The position numbers and the translations under genes were made by a program. A model generated the notes under the pieces. The model was not told the DNA's origin. It made no database searches and saw only the letters and a list, made by a program, of their open reading frames with translations. From Azonexus sp. (lineage in GTDB: Bacteria > Pseudomonadota > Gammaproteobacteria > Burkholderiales > Rhodocyclaceae): a stretch of 64,000 nt of DNA. Where the stretch lies: the NCBI RefSeq assembly GCF_023150235.1, contig NZ_JAKLLH010000024.1, positions 1 through 64,000 on the forward strand. The letters run 5' to 3'. This document shows, piece by piece, positions 19,286 to 28,195 of the stretch. The number at the start of each line of letters is the position of its first letter. The stretch's first letter is position 1.

Positions 19286-19972
19286 TCAGTCGGCCAGTTC
19301 GATTTCGCCGTGGACGCTGACGCTGACCTGGCTTTCGCCGGCTTCCAGCGGCATCGGCGCCCGCGCCTTGGCTTCCATCGCCATCGCGACGCCGCGCAGC
19401 AGTGGCGGTGCCATGTTTTCCTGGGCAATGCTCAGGCGCTTGATCTTGTACGCCTTGCCCAGGGTTTTGGCAATTTGCCCGGCACGCATCTCGAAGGCGC
19501 GGATGGCGTCTTCGGTGGCGCCTTCCTCGGCCTGCTTGCGGGTCGCCGGTGCCGGCTGCTGGCCGATTCCGGACAATGCCAGCCGCTGTTGCTGCAACGC
19601 GGTGACCGCCGCCGAGAGCGCCGCCGGGTCGCCGGCTTCGAGCAGCAGTTCGCCGCGCATCCGCCAGCTCTCGATTTTCTGTTCGCGGTTGAACACCGGG
19701 TAGGCCTGCTGGTTGCCGCTGCGCACGGTGACGTTGCGGGCCTGGCGGGCGATGCGCAGGGCCTCGCCGAGTTCGCGGTTGAGGCGGTGGGCGACTTCGG
19801 CGGCATCGGCGGCGCTGGCTTCGAGGTAAAGCTGGGCGTGGAAGCGGTCGTTGGCAGCCGGCCGGCTGGCGCTTGCCGAGAGTTCGACGACGGTACCGGC
19901 CCGGGCGGTCGGCAGCCAGGCACAGGCGAGGGCGACGCAGAGCGGCGCGTAACGGGCGAGGCGAGTGATCAT
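19286..19972 (-). CDS. SIMPL (DUF541) domain periplasmic protein
   Basis: The 228-residue product begins with a signal peptide (MITRLARYAPLCVALACAWLPTARA) and continues as a single SIMPL/YggE-like domain, with VELSASASRPAANDRF and the C-terminal AGESQVSVSVHGEIEL typical of the family. SIMPL proteins are exported and linked to oxidative stress, but no reaction is known. It lies 46 bases upstream of the DEAD helicase and may share its transcript. A frame continuing upstream to 21046 is a shadow of the permease gene. Confidence 0.88.
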   Translation of the reverse strand: MITRLARYAPLCVALACAWLPTARAGTVVELSASASRPAANDRFHAQLYLEASAADAAEVAHRLNRELGEALRIARQARNVTVRSGNQQAYPVFNREQKIESWRMRGELLLEAGDPAALSAAVTALQQQRLALSGIGQQPAPATRKQAEEGATEDAIRAFEMRAGQIAKTLGKAYKIKRLSIAQENMAPPLLRGVAMAMEAKARAPMPLEAGESQVSVSVHGEIELAD

Positions 19973-20037
19973 GGCGATTCTCCGCTGGGCAAACGACACA
20001 TTATCCGGGGGCGGCGCCCGGCCGCAAGCACCTAGGT

Positions 20038-21651
20038 TCAGCCCAGCCACCGGCGGAGGCGGGCGCTGCCGAGGTCGACCGCGAGCGAGAGCAGCAACAT
20101 CGCGACGATCACGGTCGACGCCTGGGCATGATGAAAAAGCGACAGCTCGACATAGAGCAGTTGGCCGAGGCCGCCGGCGCCGACGAAACCGAGCACCGCC
20201 GCCATGCGGATATTCATTTCCCAGCGGTAGAGGGTGTAGGCGACCAGTTGCGGCAAGGCTTCCGGCAAGGTGCCGTAGAGGAAGGGCAGCGGCCCGCCGG
20301 CACCGGCCAGGCGCAAAGCCTGCGCGGCGCTGGGCGGGGTGTTGGCGAGGGCTTCGGCGTAGAGGCGGCCGAGCACGCCGGCGGTGTGCAGCGCCAGCGC
20401 CAGGGCGCCGGCGAAGGGACCGAGGCCGACCGCCAGTGCGGTGAGCGTGGCCCAGACCAGCTCCGGCACGGAACGAAGCAAATTCGGGAGAATACTCGGG
20501 AGCAGAAGCGGAAGCCGCCCGCGCCAGCGCCCGGGGCGCGAACGGGCTAGCACGGCGGGCATGCGGTGCGCTTGCGGTAGCGCCAGCAGCAAGCCGGCGA
20601 CGGCAGCGAGCAGGGTGCCGACGACCGAGATGGCGAGGGTTTCGCCGGCACCGCGGGCGACCCGGCGCAGCCACTCGGGGTCGAGGTCGGGGTGGAGGAA
20701 GTCGGCGGCGAATTGGCCGACGCTCTGCGCCGCTTCCACGGTCAACAGCCCGGACAGCTCGATTTCCAGCAGCCGGAAACTGGCGGCGATGGCCAGCGGC
20801 AGCGCCAGCAGCAAACCCAGGCTGCGCCCGCCGAGAGCCCAGGCGCGGGCCGCCGGCGGCCGGTCGAGGCTGCGCCGTAGCCAGGCCGACAGGGCATCGG
20901 CGACGAGCGCGAGGACAGCGAAGGTGGCAAGGATGCTCGCCGCTTCGCCGCCGTTGAGCATTTTCATCGCCTGATCCATCAGTTGCCCGAGGCCGCCGGC
21001 ACCGACGAAGCCCATCACCACTGAGGCGCGGATTGCGCATTCCCAACGGTAGACCGTGTATGAGCCGAGTTCCTTGGCGGCCAGCGGCAGGGCGCCGTAG
21101 AGCAGCGCCAGCGGCCGGCTCGCCCCGGCCAGGCGCAAGGCGCGCAGCGGGGCGGCGGGCAGCGATTCGAGGATTTCGCCATAGACCTTGCCGAGCATGC
21201 CGCCGTAAGTCAGCCCCAGGGCCAGCACGCCGGCGGTTGGGCCGAGGCCGAAAATGCGCACGAAGAGCAGCGCCCAGACCAGCTCCGGGATGCCGCGCAG
21301 CAAGACCAGCAGGCCGCGGCTGAATGGACTGAGACTTGGCCGCTCGCGCCCGGCCGCGCTGGCGGCATAGGCTAGCGGTACCGCCAGGACGAAGGCCAGG
21401 GCCAGGCCGGCGGTGGCGATGGCCAGGGTCTCCAGCGTCGCCCTGGCGAGCAGAGCGAGAAACTCGGGGCTGCGCTCCGGCGGCAGGAAGCCGCCGAGAA
21501 AATGCCCGATCACCTTCAGGTTGGCGGCGTCGAAAATGGCGCCGGGCTTGACCTCGGCCGCCTGGAACAAGGGCCAGAGGACGACCAGCGCCGTCAGCAC
21601 GCCCCAGCAGCGGGAACGGGCGGCGGGATCGCGCAGCGCGACGGCAGTCAT
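20038..21651 (-). CDS. Tandem-domain phosphonate-type ABC permease (PhnE-like)
   Basis: The 537-residue inner-membrane permease has two fused PhnE-like halves, each ending in an EAA-type loop: ALRLAGASRPLALLYGALP (first) and ALRLAGAGGPLPFLYGTLP (second). Each half is followed by VYRWE/LYRWE and MGFVGAGGLGQL/LGFVGAGGLGQL. The fusion supplies both pore subunits in one chain. It lies one base after the phnC-like ATPase frame and, with phnD upstream, forms a three-gene uptake operon for phosphonate, phosphite or a related oxyanion. Half-sites of the palindromic repeat occur in frame near 20114 and 20740. Confidence 0.9.
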   Translation of the reverse strand: MTAVALRDPAARSRCWGVLTALVVLWPLFQAAEVKPGAIFDAANLKVIGHFLGGFLPPERSPEFLALLARATLETLAIATAGLALAFVLAVPLAYAASAAGRERPSLSPFSRGLLVLLRGIPELVWALLFVRIFGLGPTAGVLALGLTYGGMLGKVYGEILESLPAAPLRALRLAGASRPLALLYGALPLAAKELGSYTVYRWECAIRASVVMGFVGAGGLGQLMDQAMKMLNGGEAASILATFAVLALVADALSAWLRRSLDRPPAARAWALGGRSLGLLLALPLAIAASFRLLEIELSGLLTVEAAQSVGQFAADFLHPDLDPEWLRRVARGAGETLAISVVGTLLAAVAGLLLALPQAHRMPAVLARSRPGRWRGRLPLLLPSILPNLLRSVPELVWATLTALAVGLGPFAGALALALHTAGVLGRLYAEALANTPPSAAQALRLAGAGGPLPFLYGTLPEALPQLVAYTLYRWEMNIRMAAVLGFVGAGGLGQLLYVELSLFHHAQASTVIVAMLLLSLAVDLGSARLRRWLG

Positions 21652-22243
21652 CTCAGCAGCAGGCGGCGCGGGCGGCGGCTTGCCGGCCGGCAGCGAACGG
21701 CGCGAGCGGCTCGGCCGCCGCCGGCGTTTCTCCGGCATAGAGTTCCTGCAGCAAGGCGGCGTCGACCGCGGCAACCGGCAGGTCGAAGGCGATGCGGCCG
21801 GCCTTGAGGCCGACGATGCGGGAAAAATGCCCGAGCGCAAGGTCGACCGCGTGCAGGCTGGCGACCAGCGTCGCCTGGCGTTGTTCGGCCTCGGCCACCA
21901 GCAGCGCAATGGTTTGCCGGGCCAGCGCCGGGTCGAGTGCCGACACCGGCTCGTCGGCGAGGATCAGTTCGGGCTGCTGGTAGAGCACGCGGGCGATCCC
22001 GACGCGTTGCAACTGGCCGCCGGAAAGCTGGTCACAGCGAGCAAACAGCTTGTCGGCGAGATCGAGCCGGGCAAGGGCGGCGTGGGCGCCGGCAAGATCC
22101 TGCGGGTAGAGCAGCGAGGCCAGCGATTTCCACAACGGCCACTGCCCGAGGCGGCCGGCGAGCACGGCGGTGACCGCGCGCTGGCGGCCTGGCAGCGGCG
22201 CCGCCTGATGGATCAAACCGAGGCGCGGGCGCAGGGTTTGCAG

Positions 22244-22275
22244 CATTTTCACGGTCGACGCCCGGTCGACCGTGA
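22244..22275. repeat. Palindromic repeat inside phnC-like frame
   Basis: ATTTTCACGGTCGAC, a 3-base insert, and CGGTCGACCGTGAAAT form a split version of the SalI-centred palindrome with two GTCGAC centres. It lies in the ATPase coding frame between Walker A and the Q loop, where family members vary in sequence. Confidence 0.75.
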
Positions 22276-22359
22276 AATCGAGGATCCGGCAGGTGCCGGC
22301 GCTGGCCGGCAGCGCGGTGGCGAGCAGCGACAGCAGCGTCGTCTTGCCGGCCCCGGACG

Positions 22360-22409
22360 GGCCGATCAGCGCGATGCGTTCGCCGGCCGATCAGCGCGAT
22401 GCGTTCGCC
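22360..22409. repeat. Perfect 25-bp tandem duplication
   Basis: Bases 22360-22384 and 22385-22409 are identical (unit GGCCGATCAGCGCGATGCGT plus TCGCC). The unit is 8 codons plus one base, so it shifts the reading frame of the ABC ATPase. Confidence 0.97.
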
Positions 22410-22497
22410 TGCCGCGGCGTGCAAGGAAATCCCGCTCAGCGCCGGGCCGCCGTTGGCGTGGCGCAGGTCCACGCCGTCCAGCGCGAAACTCATCGGT

Positions 22498-23427
22498 TTA
22501 CTTCAGCAAGCCGGCAGCGTGCGCGGCCTTCTCGATCCCGTCGTAATTCTCCTTGCGGGTCGGGATGAACTTGCCGGCGCGCTGCAGCGCCATGATCTCG
22601 GCGTGTTCCGGATTCTTCGGGTCGAGCTTGAGGAAGGCCTCGGTCAGCTTCTTGACCAGCGCCGGATCGAGGTCGCCGCGCACCGTCCAGTTGTAGTCGA
22701 AGTAGGTCGGCGTCGTCGCGAAGACGCGGACCTTGTCGGGATCGACCTTTTTGGCTTCGACCAGCTTGTCCCAGACCGAGGCGTTCAGCACCCCGGCGTC
22801 GGCCTTGCCGGCAGCGACGAAGGCGACGGTGGCGTCGTGCGCGCCGGAGAAGGCAACGTTCCGGAAGTCTTTTTCCGGGTTCAGGCCGGCCTGCTGCAGG
22901 AAGAAGCGCGGCATCAGGCTGCCCGAGGTCGAGGAGGGGGCGCCGAAGGCGAAGGTCTTGCCCTTGAGGTCACCCAGCGACTTGATCGCCGGGTCGGCGG
23001 TGATGAATTTCGAGGTGAAGCGGGCGTCTTCTTCGCGCTGGACGATGGGAATCGCCGTACCCTGGGTGCGCAGCTTGGCCTGCACGTAGGTGAAACCGCC
23101 GAGCCAGGCAAGGTCGAGTTTTCGGGTCGCCAGCGATTCGACCACCGATGCGTAATCCGAAACCGGCGTGAACTGTACCTTCATCCCGGTTTCGGCTTCC
23201 AGGTACTTGCCCAGCGGTGCGAACTTGCGCTGCAGCTCGGTCGGCGCTTCGTCGGGAATGGCCGAAACGCGCAGGATATCGGCCGCGCTGGCGCTGGCGG
23301 CGCTCAGGCTCAGGCCGGTGGCGAGGGTGGTGGAAAGGACGCAGGAGAAGGCGCGGGAGAGGGGGCTAGACCAGGCGCAAGACCAGGCGCCCTTGAGCGC
23401 CGTGCGGCGCAGGGAGAGGAAAGACAT
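22498..23427 (-). CDS. Phosphonate/oxyanion ABC transporter substrate-binding protein (PhnD-like)
   Basis: The 309-residue protein has a long N-terminal export segment ending about residue 49 (SAASASA), then a periplasmic type II binding fold of the PhnD family: SAIPDEAPTELQRKFAPLGKYLE, KLDLAWLGGFTYV and FGAPSSTSGSLMPRFF. It delivers ligand to the tandem permease encoded downstream. Phosphonate, phosphite or phosphate are usual ligands; the DEAPTEL form is also found in members proposed to bind selenate, so the ligand is open. It heads the operon. Confidence 0.88.
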   Translation of the reverse strand: MSFLSLRRTALKGAWSCAWSSPLSRAFSCVLSTTLATGLSLSAASASAADILRVSAIPDEAPTELQRKFAPLGKYLEAETGMKVQFTPVSDYASVVESLATRKLDLAWLGGFTYVQAKLRTQGTAIPIVQREEDARFTSKFITADPAIKSLGDLKGKTFAFGAPSSTSGSLMPRFFLQQAGLNPEKDFRNVAFSGAHDATVAFVAAGKADAGVLNASVWDKLVEAKKVDPDKVRVFATTPTYFDYNWTVRGDLDPALVKKLTEAFLKLDPKNPEHAEIMALQRAGKFIPTRKENYDGIEKAAHAAGLLK

Positions 23428-23819
23428 CGACAGGCTCCGTTTTCGACAACAACCGTCACCGCGCGGTATCGCGGCAACTTACAGGGCACCCGGGGGCGCC
23501 GTTCAGGGGCGGTACGCAGACCGCGCCGGGATTATACGTTTCCTTGCCGCAAATGCTTGAGCCGGGAAAAAGCAGTCTTGACGCGAATGACACCGATAAG
23601 TCGCCGACAGCGCAGCATGTTCGGCGCTTGGGGTGCAGGCGGCCACTCACCCGGCAGGCCCTTCGGAAATGCCGGCATAAGTCATTGGGAAATCTCTGTT
23701 TATCAGCGAAACCCGCCTCTGGATCGAGATTTTTGGCATTCAATGCTGCCGCCTGGCTTTGTCATTTGTGTCAAAATGACAAAATTCGACCTGGCGTATA
23801 GTTTTTTACGGACCTGTCC
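23428..23819. other. Divergent intergenic region with dispersed repeat
   Basis: Lies between the minus-strand phnD-like gene and the plus-strand GGDEF-EAL gene. It contains a dispersed repeat copy (23561-23730) and, nearer the right gene, an AT-richer stretch (TGTCAAAATGACAAAATTCG around 23769-23788) with a TGTCA-N-TGACA-like inverted element that could be an operator or promoter part. Confidence 0.5.
23561..23730 (+). repeat. Copy of ~170-bp intergenic repeat
   Basis: Left end AGCAGTCTTGACGCGAATGA, centre ACCCGGCAGG...CTTCGGAAATGCCGGC, right end GGGAAATCTCTGTTTATCAG. It matches the copy at 50454 along its whole length, with scattered differences. Confidence 0.8.
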
Positions 23820-26372
23820 ATGTTGCGGCGTGTGCTGACTTACCTGACGCAAACCCTGCGCGGTTTTGTGTTTTCCTCGACCATGCTCGTTGCGGTCCTC
23901 GCCTTCAGCGGCGCGGCACTCTCGGCGACGCTACTCTACGAGCATCTGCTCGACCGCCAGGCGCGCGAGACCTTCGCCCAGATCGCCCACCAAGCTTCGC
24001 TTGCGGTCCAGGGCGCCCTGCACGAGAAGGACGGGCACCGCGAGGCCGGGCAGTTGCTCGCCACCTTCCGCCAGGTTTTTCCGCAAAACCTCGATGCGAT
24101 CCGGATTCAGGCAGTCGATGACGAAACCGCCCAGCAGCTCGAGAGCGAGGGCGTTCTCGTCGAACAGCGCGGCGAAATGTTGCGCTACACCTATCCGCTG
24201 TCGCATTCCGAAAAATGTCGCGGCTGCCACCGTCAGGCGGCCGGCGAACGGCCTTTCGGCGCCGTGGTCGTCGATTACGCTCGCCCCCGTCTGGCCGACC
24301 AGTCACGCCTGCATTACATCGCCCTCTTCATCGGCCTCGGCGCCTTGGCCCTGCTCACCTCGCTCGCCGTCTCGCTGTCGTCGACGCGCAAGATACGGCG
24401 TTCGCTCGACCTGCTGGCAACGCGGGTCGAGGAGGTCAACAGCATCCGCGATGTCGAGCGCCTGCAACTCCACGATGTCGATTTTGGCTTCCGCGAACTC
24501 AACGAAACCTTTACCCATGTCTCGCAACTGGTGCAGCGCCTGAAGGGCGTGGCCGTAGACCGCGACATCCTCGAATTCGAAATCAGCCTGCTCGAAAAAC
24601 TGATCATCACCACCAACGTGGTCAAGGACTGGCGTGCCTTCATCAAGAACCTGCTGGTCGAGATCAACCAGATCGTCGACGCCTATGCCCTGGTGACCAT
24701 TTTCAAGATCGACGAAGAGGCTTACGAATGCGAGGTCTTCTGGCGTTATCCGCCGTCCGCGACGACGCAACGCCTGTTCGAGGCCGTGCTGCGGCGGCGG
24801 CTCGAAGAAACGCCCTTCATGGCCGAGGCGATCTTCCTGCCGATCGTGCATAACCTTGCCGACGAGAATGGCTCGATCGAGCTCGACGAGCGCGAAATCG
24901 AGCTGCAAACCAAGTCGCTGGTGCTGGAAACACCGCGCATCGGCGGAATCGCCGGGATCGGGCTGCAAACCACGCTGCTGGCGAGCGACAACGTGCGCAA
25001 GATGGTGATCGGCAGCATCCTGACCGCGATGCTCAACCTGGTCGGTTCGGTCAAGGCAATCTACAAATACACCAAGGACCTGGAGCATTACGCCACCCGC
25101 GATCCGCTGACCGGGCTCTACAACCAGCGGATGTTCTGGGAACTGCTGGCTTCCGAGGAAAAACGCGTACATCGCGGCGAGGAGTCCTTCGCCTTGGTCG
25201 TGATCGATCTCGACAACTTCAAGCGGGTCAACGACGGCTATGGCCACCATGTCGGCGATACCTTCCTCCAGCGTGTTGCCGAGACGCTCAAAAAAGCCGT
25301 GCGAGAGGCCGATCAACTCGCCCGCTACGGCGGCGACGAGTTCTGCGTCATCCTGCCGCTGGCCGACGAAGCCGAAGCGCATGGCGTCGCCCGTCGCATC
25401 GCCGATGCCCTCGATGCCTTCCTGTTCGACCTGCCCAACGGCGTTTCACTGAAAGCCACGGCCTCGATCGGCATTGCCGTCTACCCGCAGCACGGCAAGA
25501 CACCCAAGGATATCTTCCTGATCGCCGACAACATGATGTACAAGGCCAAGCGCTCCGGTAAGAACGCCATTGCGGCGCCGGACGACGACGAGTTGGCCGA
25601 GGCCTTCCGCAAGCAGGCCGAGAAGATGGCGATGATTCAGCGAGCGGTCGACCAGAAACGCATCGTCCCTTACTTCCAGCCCATCTGCGTCGTTGGCGAC
25701 GGCAAGGTCGAGATTCACGAACTGCTGATGCGCATCGATATCGACGGGCGCATCGTTCCCGCCGGCGAGTTCATCGCCGAGGCCGAGCGCATGGGACTGG
25801 TGCACGAGATGGACTACCAGTTGATCGAGAAGGCCTTCGTCCGTGTGCGCGAGGAAAACTATCGCGGCATGCTCTTCATCAACCTCTCGCCAAAGTCGCT
25901 GATCATCGGCGAATTCGTGGGCAAGGTGCGGCAGCTGGCCGAATTGCACGGGATCGAGCCGGGGCAGATCGTCTTCGAGATCACCGAGCGCGAAACCGTC
26001 AGCAATCTGGCCGTCCTCGAAACCTTCGTCCTCGAACTGAAGGAGCAGGGCTTCTGTTTCGCCATCGACGATTTCGGCTCTGGCTATTCGAGCTTCCATT
26101 ACATCAAGCATTTCCCGGTCGATTTCATCAAGATCGAAGGGGAATTCGTCCGCAACATTGTCGATGACGAGGTCTACCGCGCCTTCGTCAAGAGTATCGC
26201 GACCCTGGCCCGGGAGCTGAAAATGCGCACCATCGCCGAGTTTGTCGAAAACCGCGAAATCCTCGTCGAGTTGCAGGCCTTCGGCATCGATTACGCACAG
26301 GGCTACTATCTTGGTCGGCCGCGTACCGCCCTGCATCCGGCCGGTACGCATCTGCCCGGAGAATCCGCATGA
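23820..26372 (+). CDS. Haem-motif periplasmic sensor GGDEF-EAL protein
   Basis: The 850-residue membrane protein likely makes or degrades c-di-GMP. A first transmembrane helix (about residues 15-38) is followed by a periplasmic DUF3365/Tll0287-like domain with a c-type haem motif CRGCH (C133, C136, H137) and PFGAVVVDY; a second helix lies near 163-183. Then come a coiled/GAF-like region, GGDEF intact at 504-508 (YGGDEF) and an EAL domain. The EAL motif reads ELL (634-636); other catalytic positions (NLSP, ITERE, DDFGSGYSS, AEFVEN) are present. A redox or ligand input through haem is inferred. The TGA overlaps the pncC ATG. Confidence 0.88.
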   Translation: MLRRVLTYLTQTLRGFVFSSTMLVAVLAFSGAALSATLLYEHLLDRQARETFAQIAHQASLAVQGALHEKDGHREAGQLLATFRQVFPQNLDAIRIQAVDDETAQQLESEGVLVEQRGEMLRYTYPLSHSEKCRGCHRQAAGERPFGAVVVDYARPRLADQSRLHYIALFIGLGALALLTSLAVSLSSTRKIRRSLDLLATRVEEVNSIRDVERLQLHDVDFGFRELNETFTHVSQLVQRLKGVAVDRDILEFEISLLEKLIITTNVVKDWRAFIKNLLVEINQIVDAYALVTIFKIDEEAYECEVFWRYPPSATTQRLFEAVLRRRLEETPFMAEAIFLPIVHNLADENGSIELDEREIELQTKSLVLETPRIGGIAGIGLQTTLLASDNVRKMVIGSILTAMLNLVGSVKAIYKYTKDLEHYATRDPLTGLYNQRMFWELLASEEKRVHRGEESFALVVIDLDNFKRVNDGYGHHVGDTFLQRVAETLKKAVREADQLARYGGDEFCVILPLADEAEAHGVARRIADALDAFLFDLPNGVSLKATASIGIAVYPQHGKTPKDIFLIADNMMYKAKRSGKNAIAAPDDDELAEAFRKQAEKMAMIQRAVDQKRIVPYFQPICVVGDGKVEIHELLMRIDIDGRIVPAGEFIAEAERMGLVHEMDYQLIEKAFVRVREENYRGMLFINLSPKSLIIGEFVGKVRQLAELHGIEPGQIVFEITERETVSNLAVLETFVLELKEQGFCFAIDDFGSGYSSFHYIKHFPVDFIKIEGEFVRNIVDDEVYRAFVKSIATLARELKMRTIAEFVENREILVELQAFGIDYAQGYYLGRPRTALHPAGTHLPGESA

Positions 26373-26881
26373 GCGCCCGCGCCGCCGATCCGGCCGCTTG
26401 CGTCGCGGCGCTGGCCGACCTGCTGTTGCTGCGTGGCGAATGGCTGGCAGTCGCCGAATCCTGTACCGGCGGCTGGCTGGCCCAGGAACTGACGGCACTG
26501 GCCGGTAGCTCGCAGTGGTTCGAGCGCGGTTTCGTGACCTACTCGAATGCCGCCAAGCGCGAACTGCTCGGCGTCCCGGAGGACACGCTGACGGCGCACG
26601 GGGCGGTTTCCGAGGCCACCGTCCGGGCAATGGCGCTGGGCGTGCTGGCGCGGGCGCCGGTGGACTGGAGCGTGGCGATCAGCGGCGTGGCCGGCCCGGC
26701 CGGCGGTTCGCCGGAAAAGCCGGTCGGCACCGTCTGCCTGGCCTGGGCCGGCAAGGCGAGCGGGTGCGAAGTGCAAACCTGCCACTTCGCCGGCGACCGC
26801 GAGGCAGTTCGCCGCCAGGCCGTGCTTCACGCCTTGCACGGCTTGCTGGCGAGGATGGAAAACAGCAGCCTGACCGCCTGA
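26369..26881 (+). CDS. pncC: Nicotinamide-nucleotide amidohydrolase PncC (CinA C-terminal domain)
   Basis: A 170-residue stand-alone CinA C-terminal domain that deamidates NMN to nicotinate mononucleotide in pyridine nucleotide recycling. ESCTGGWLAQELT near residue 30, FVTYSNAAKRELLGV and the signature ISGVAGPAGGSPEKPVGTV are all present. It overlaps the preceding GGDEF-EAL gene by four bases (ATGA) and ends at a 36-bp palindrome. Confidence 0.95.
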   Translation: MSARAADPAACVAALADLLLLRGEWLAVAESCTGGWLAQELTALAGSSQWFERGFVTYSNAAKRELLGVPEDTLTAHGAVSEATVRAMALGVLARAPVDWSVAISGVAGPAGGSPEKPVGTVCLAWAGKASGCEVQTCHFAGDREAVRRQAVLHALHGLLARMENSSLTA

Positions 26882-26890
26882 GCGCGGTTT

Positions 26891-26926
26891 TTGCCGATTT
26901 TCACGGTCGACCGTGAAAATCGGCAA
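26891..26926. terminator. Perfect 36-bp palindrome, probable bidirectional terminator
   Basis: TTGCCGATTTTCACGGTC and its exact reverse complement meet at 26908/26909, centred on GTCGAC. It is followed by TTTT on the plus strand and lies between two convergent genes. The core is shared with 3621-3652, while the outer TTGCCG/CGGCAA arms are specific to this copy. Confidence 0.75.
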
Positions 26927-26941
26927 TTTTTGCGGCTAGGC

Positions 26942-28195
26942 TCATACCAAGGGCTGCGCCAGGACCACCCGGCCCTTGCCTGCCCGTTTCGCCATGTACA
27001 TGGCGCTGTCGGCGGCGGTCAGGAGGACGGTACGGGTGTCGCCGTGCATGCCGCCGAGGGCGACGCCGATACTGGCACCGAGCCGGCAGGCGATCGCCTC
27101 CGGCCCCAATTGCATCGCCGGCTGCAGCGCGGCGATGATCGCATGGCCGGCGTCGATGGCGGCTTGCGGACCGCTGACGTCGAGGAGCACGACGACGAAC
27201 TCGTCGCCGCCGAGGCGGCCGACAAAGGCTTCGCTGTCGAGTCCGGCCAGCAAGCGGCGGGCCACCTCGATCAAGGCCTGGTCGCCGATTTCGTGCCCGT
27301 GGTTGTCGTTGATCGGTTTGAAACCGTCGAGATCGATGAACAGGATGGCGTCGCAGGGCGGCGTTGCGCTGCACAGGCGCTGGTCGAGCAGTTCGCCGAG
27401 GCGGGTGCGGTTGGGCAGGCCGGTCAAGGCATCGTGCATGGCCAGGAATTCGATTTTTTCGCGCGCCGCTTCCTCGGCGGAAATGTCGCGGACCAGTCCG
27501 ATGAACAGGCTGCCGTGGTCGCGTTCGATTTCGGTGACCGAGAGGTGCATCGGGAAAACGTCGCCATTGCGGCGGCGGCCCTTGACCTTGCGGCCGATGC
27601 CGATGATGTGCGGGGTCTGTTCGGCCTGGTAGCGGGCCAGGTAGCCGTCGTGCTCGTCCCGGTAAGGCTGCGGCATCAGCATCTTGACGTTCTGGCCGAT
27701 GACCTCGGCGGGACGGTAGCCGAAGATTTTTTCGGCGGCCTGGTTGAAGGTCTTGATGAGGCCGCGTTCGTTGATCGCAATGATGCCTTCAAAGACATTA
27801 TCGAGGACGCCGAACAGGCTGTCCTGAATCAGTTTGATCCGCTGCATCACGTTGATGCGCGCTTGCAGGACGGCAAAGTTGATCGGCTTGGTCAGATAAT
27901 CGTCGGCGCCGGCCTCAAGTCCGGCCACCACTTCCTCGGTGGTGTTCAGCGCGGTAATCAGCAATAGCGGAACCCAGCGGTCGTCGCCCAAGGCCTTGAT
28001 CTGCCGGGTGGCCTCGATCCCGTCCATTTCCGGCATCACCACGTCGAGCAGGATGAGATCGGGGCGTTCCCGCCGGTAGGCATCGACAGCGGCGCGGCCA
28101 TCCAGCACAAAGGTGACTGTGTGCCCCCAATCTTCAAGTGTGCGGCTGATGTGCAGCCCTATGGCTTTCGAGTCTTCGGCAAGCAGGATCTTCAT
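26942..28195 (-). CDS. REC-PAS-GGDEF response regulator (diguanylate cyclase)
   Basis: The 417-residue cytoplasmic protein has an N-terminal receiver (acidic pocket E7-D8, phospho-acceptor D51 in LILLDVVMPEMDG, KP in YLTKPINF), a PAS domain (about 132-255: DNVFEGIIAINERGLIKTFNQAAEKIFGY) and a GGDEF domain with intact GGDEF in RLGGDEFVVVLLD. It should make c-di-GMP in response to phosphorylation and a PAS cue. No cognate kinase is directly adjacent, although a hybrid kinase lies upstream beyond an AT-rich gap. Confidence 0.9.
   Translation of the reverse strand: MKILLAEDSKAIGLHISRTLEDWGHTVTFVLDGRAAVDAYRRERPDLILLDVVMPEMDGIEATRQIKALGDDRWVPLLLITALNTTEEVVAGLEAGADDYLTKPINFAVLQARINVMQRIKLIQDSLFGVLDNVFEGIIAINERGLIKTFNQAAEKIFGYRPAEVIGQNVKMLMPQPYRDEHDGYLARYQAEQTPHIIGIGRKVKGRRRNGDVFPMHLSVTEIERDHGSLFIGLVRDISAEEAAREKIEFLAMHDALTGLPNRTRLGELLDQRLCSATPPCDAILFIDLDGFKPINDNHGHEIGDQALIEVARRLLAGLDSEAFVGRLGGDEFVVVLLDVSGPQAAIDAGHAIIAALQPAMQLGPEAIACRLGASIGVALGGMHGDTRTVLLTAADSAMYMAKRAGKGRVVLAQPLV

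Larger units (their letters stand above)
21653..22493 (-). pseudogene. PhnC-like ABC ATPase, frame broken by a 25-bp tandem duplication
   Basis: The gene starts at 22493 (MSFALDGVDLRHANGG) and reads to GERIALIG, where the sequence 22360-22384 is repeated exactly at 22385-22409. Removing one copy restores [21 protein letters not shown], a normal Walker A, and joins the rest of the ATPase: LIHQAAPL (Q loop), [15 protein letters not shown] (signature), [13 protein letters not shown] (Walker B) and LHAVDLAL. As written, the frame shifts by +1 and Walker A is lost. The C-terminal frame also contains a 30-bp palindromic repeat copy at 22244-22275, read as [11 protein letters not shown]. Either a recent inactivating slip or an assembly error. 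Confidence 0.85.

Noticed and set aside
19286-21046. Long N-terminal extension of the SIMPL protein
   Set aside because: The extension is Arg/Pro-rich antisense-like sequence overlapping the permease gene; the signal peptide at 19972 marks the true start.
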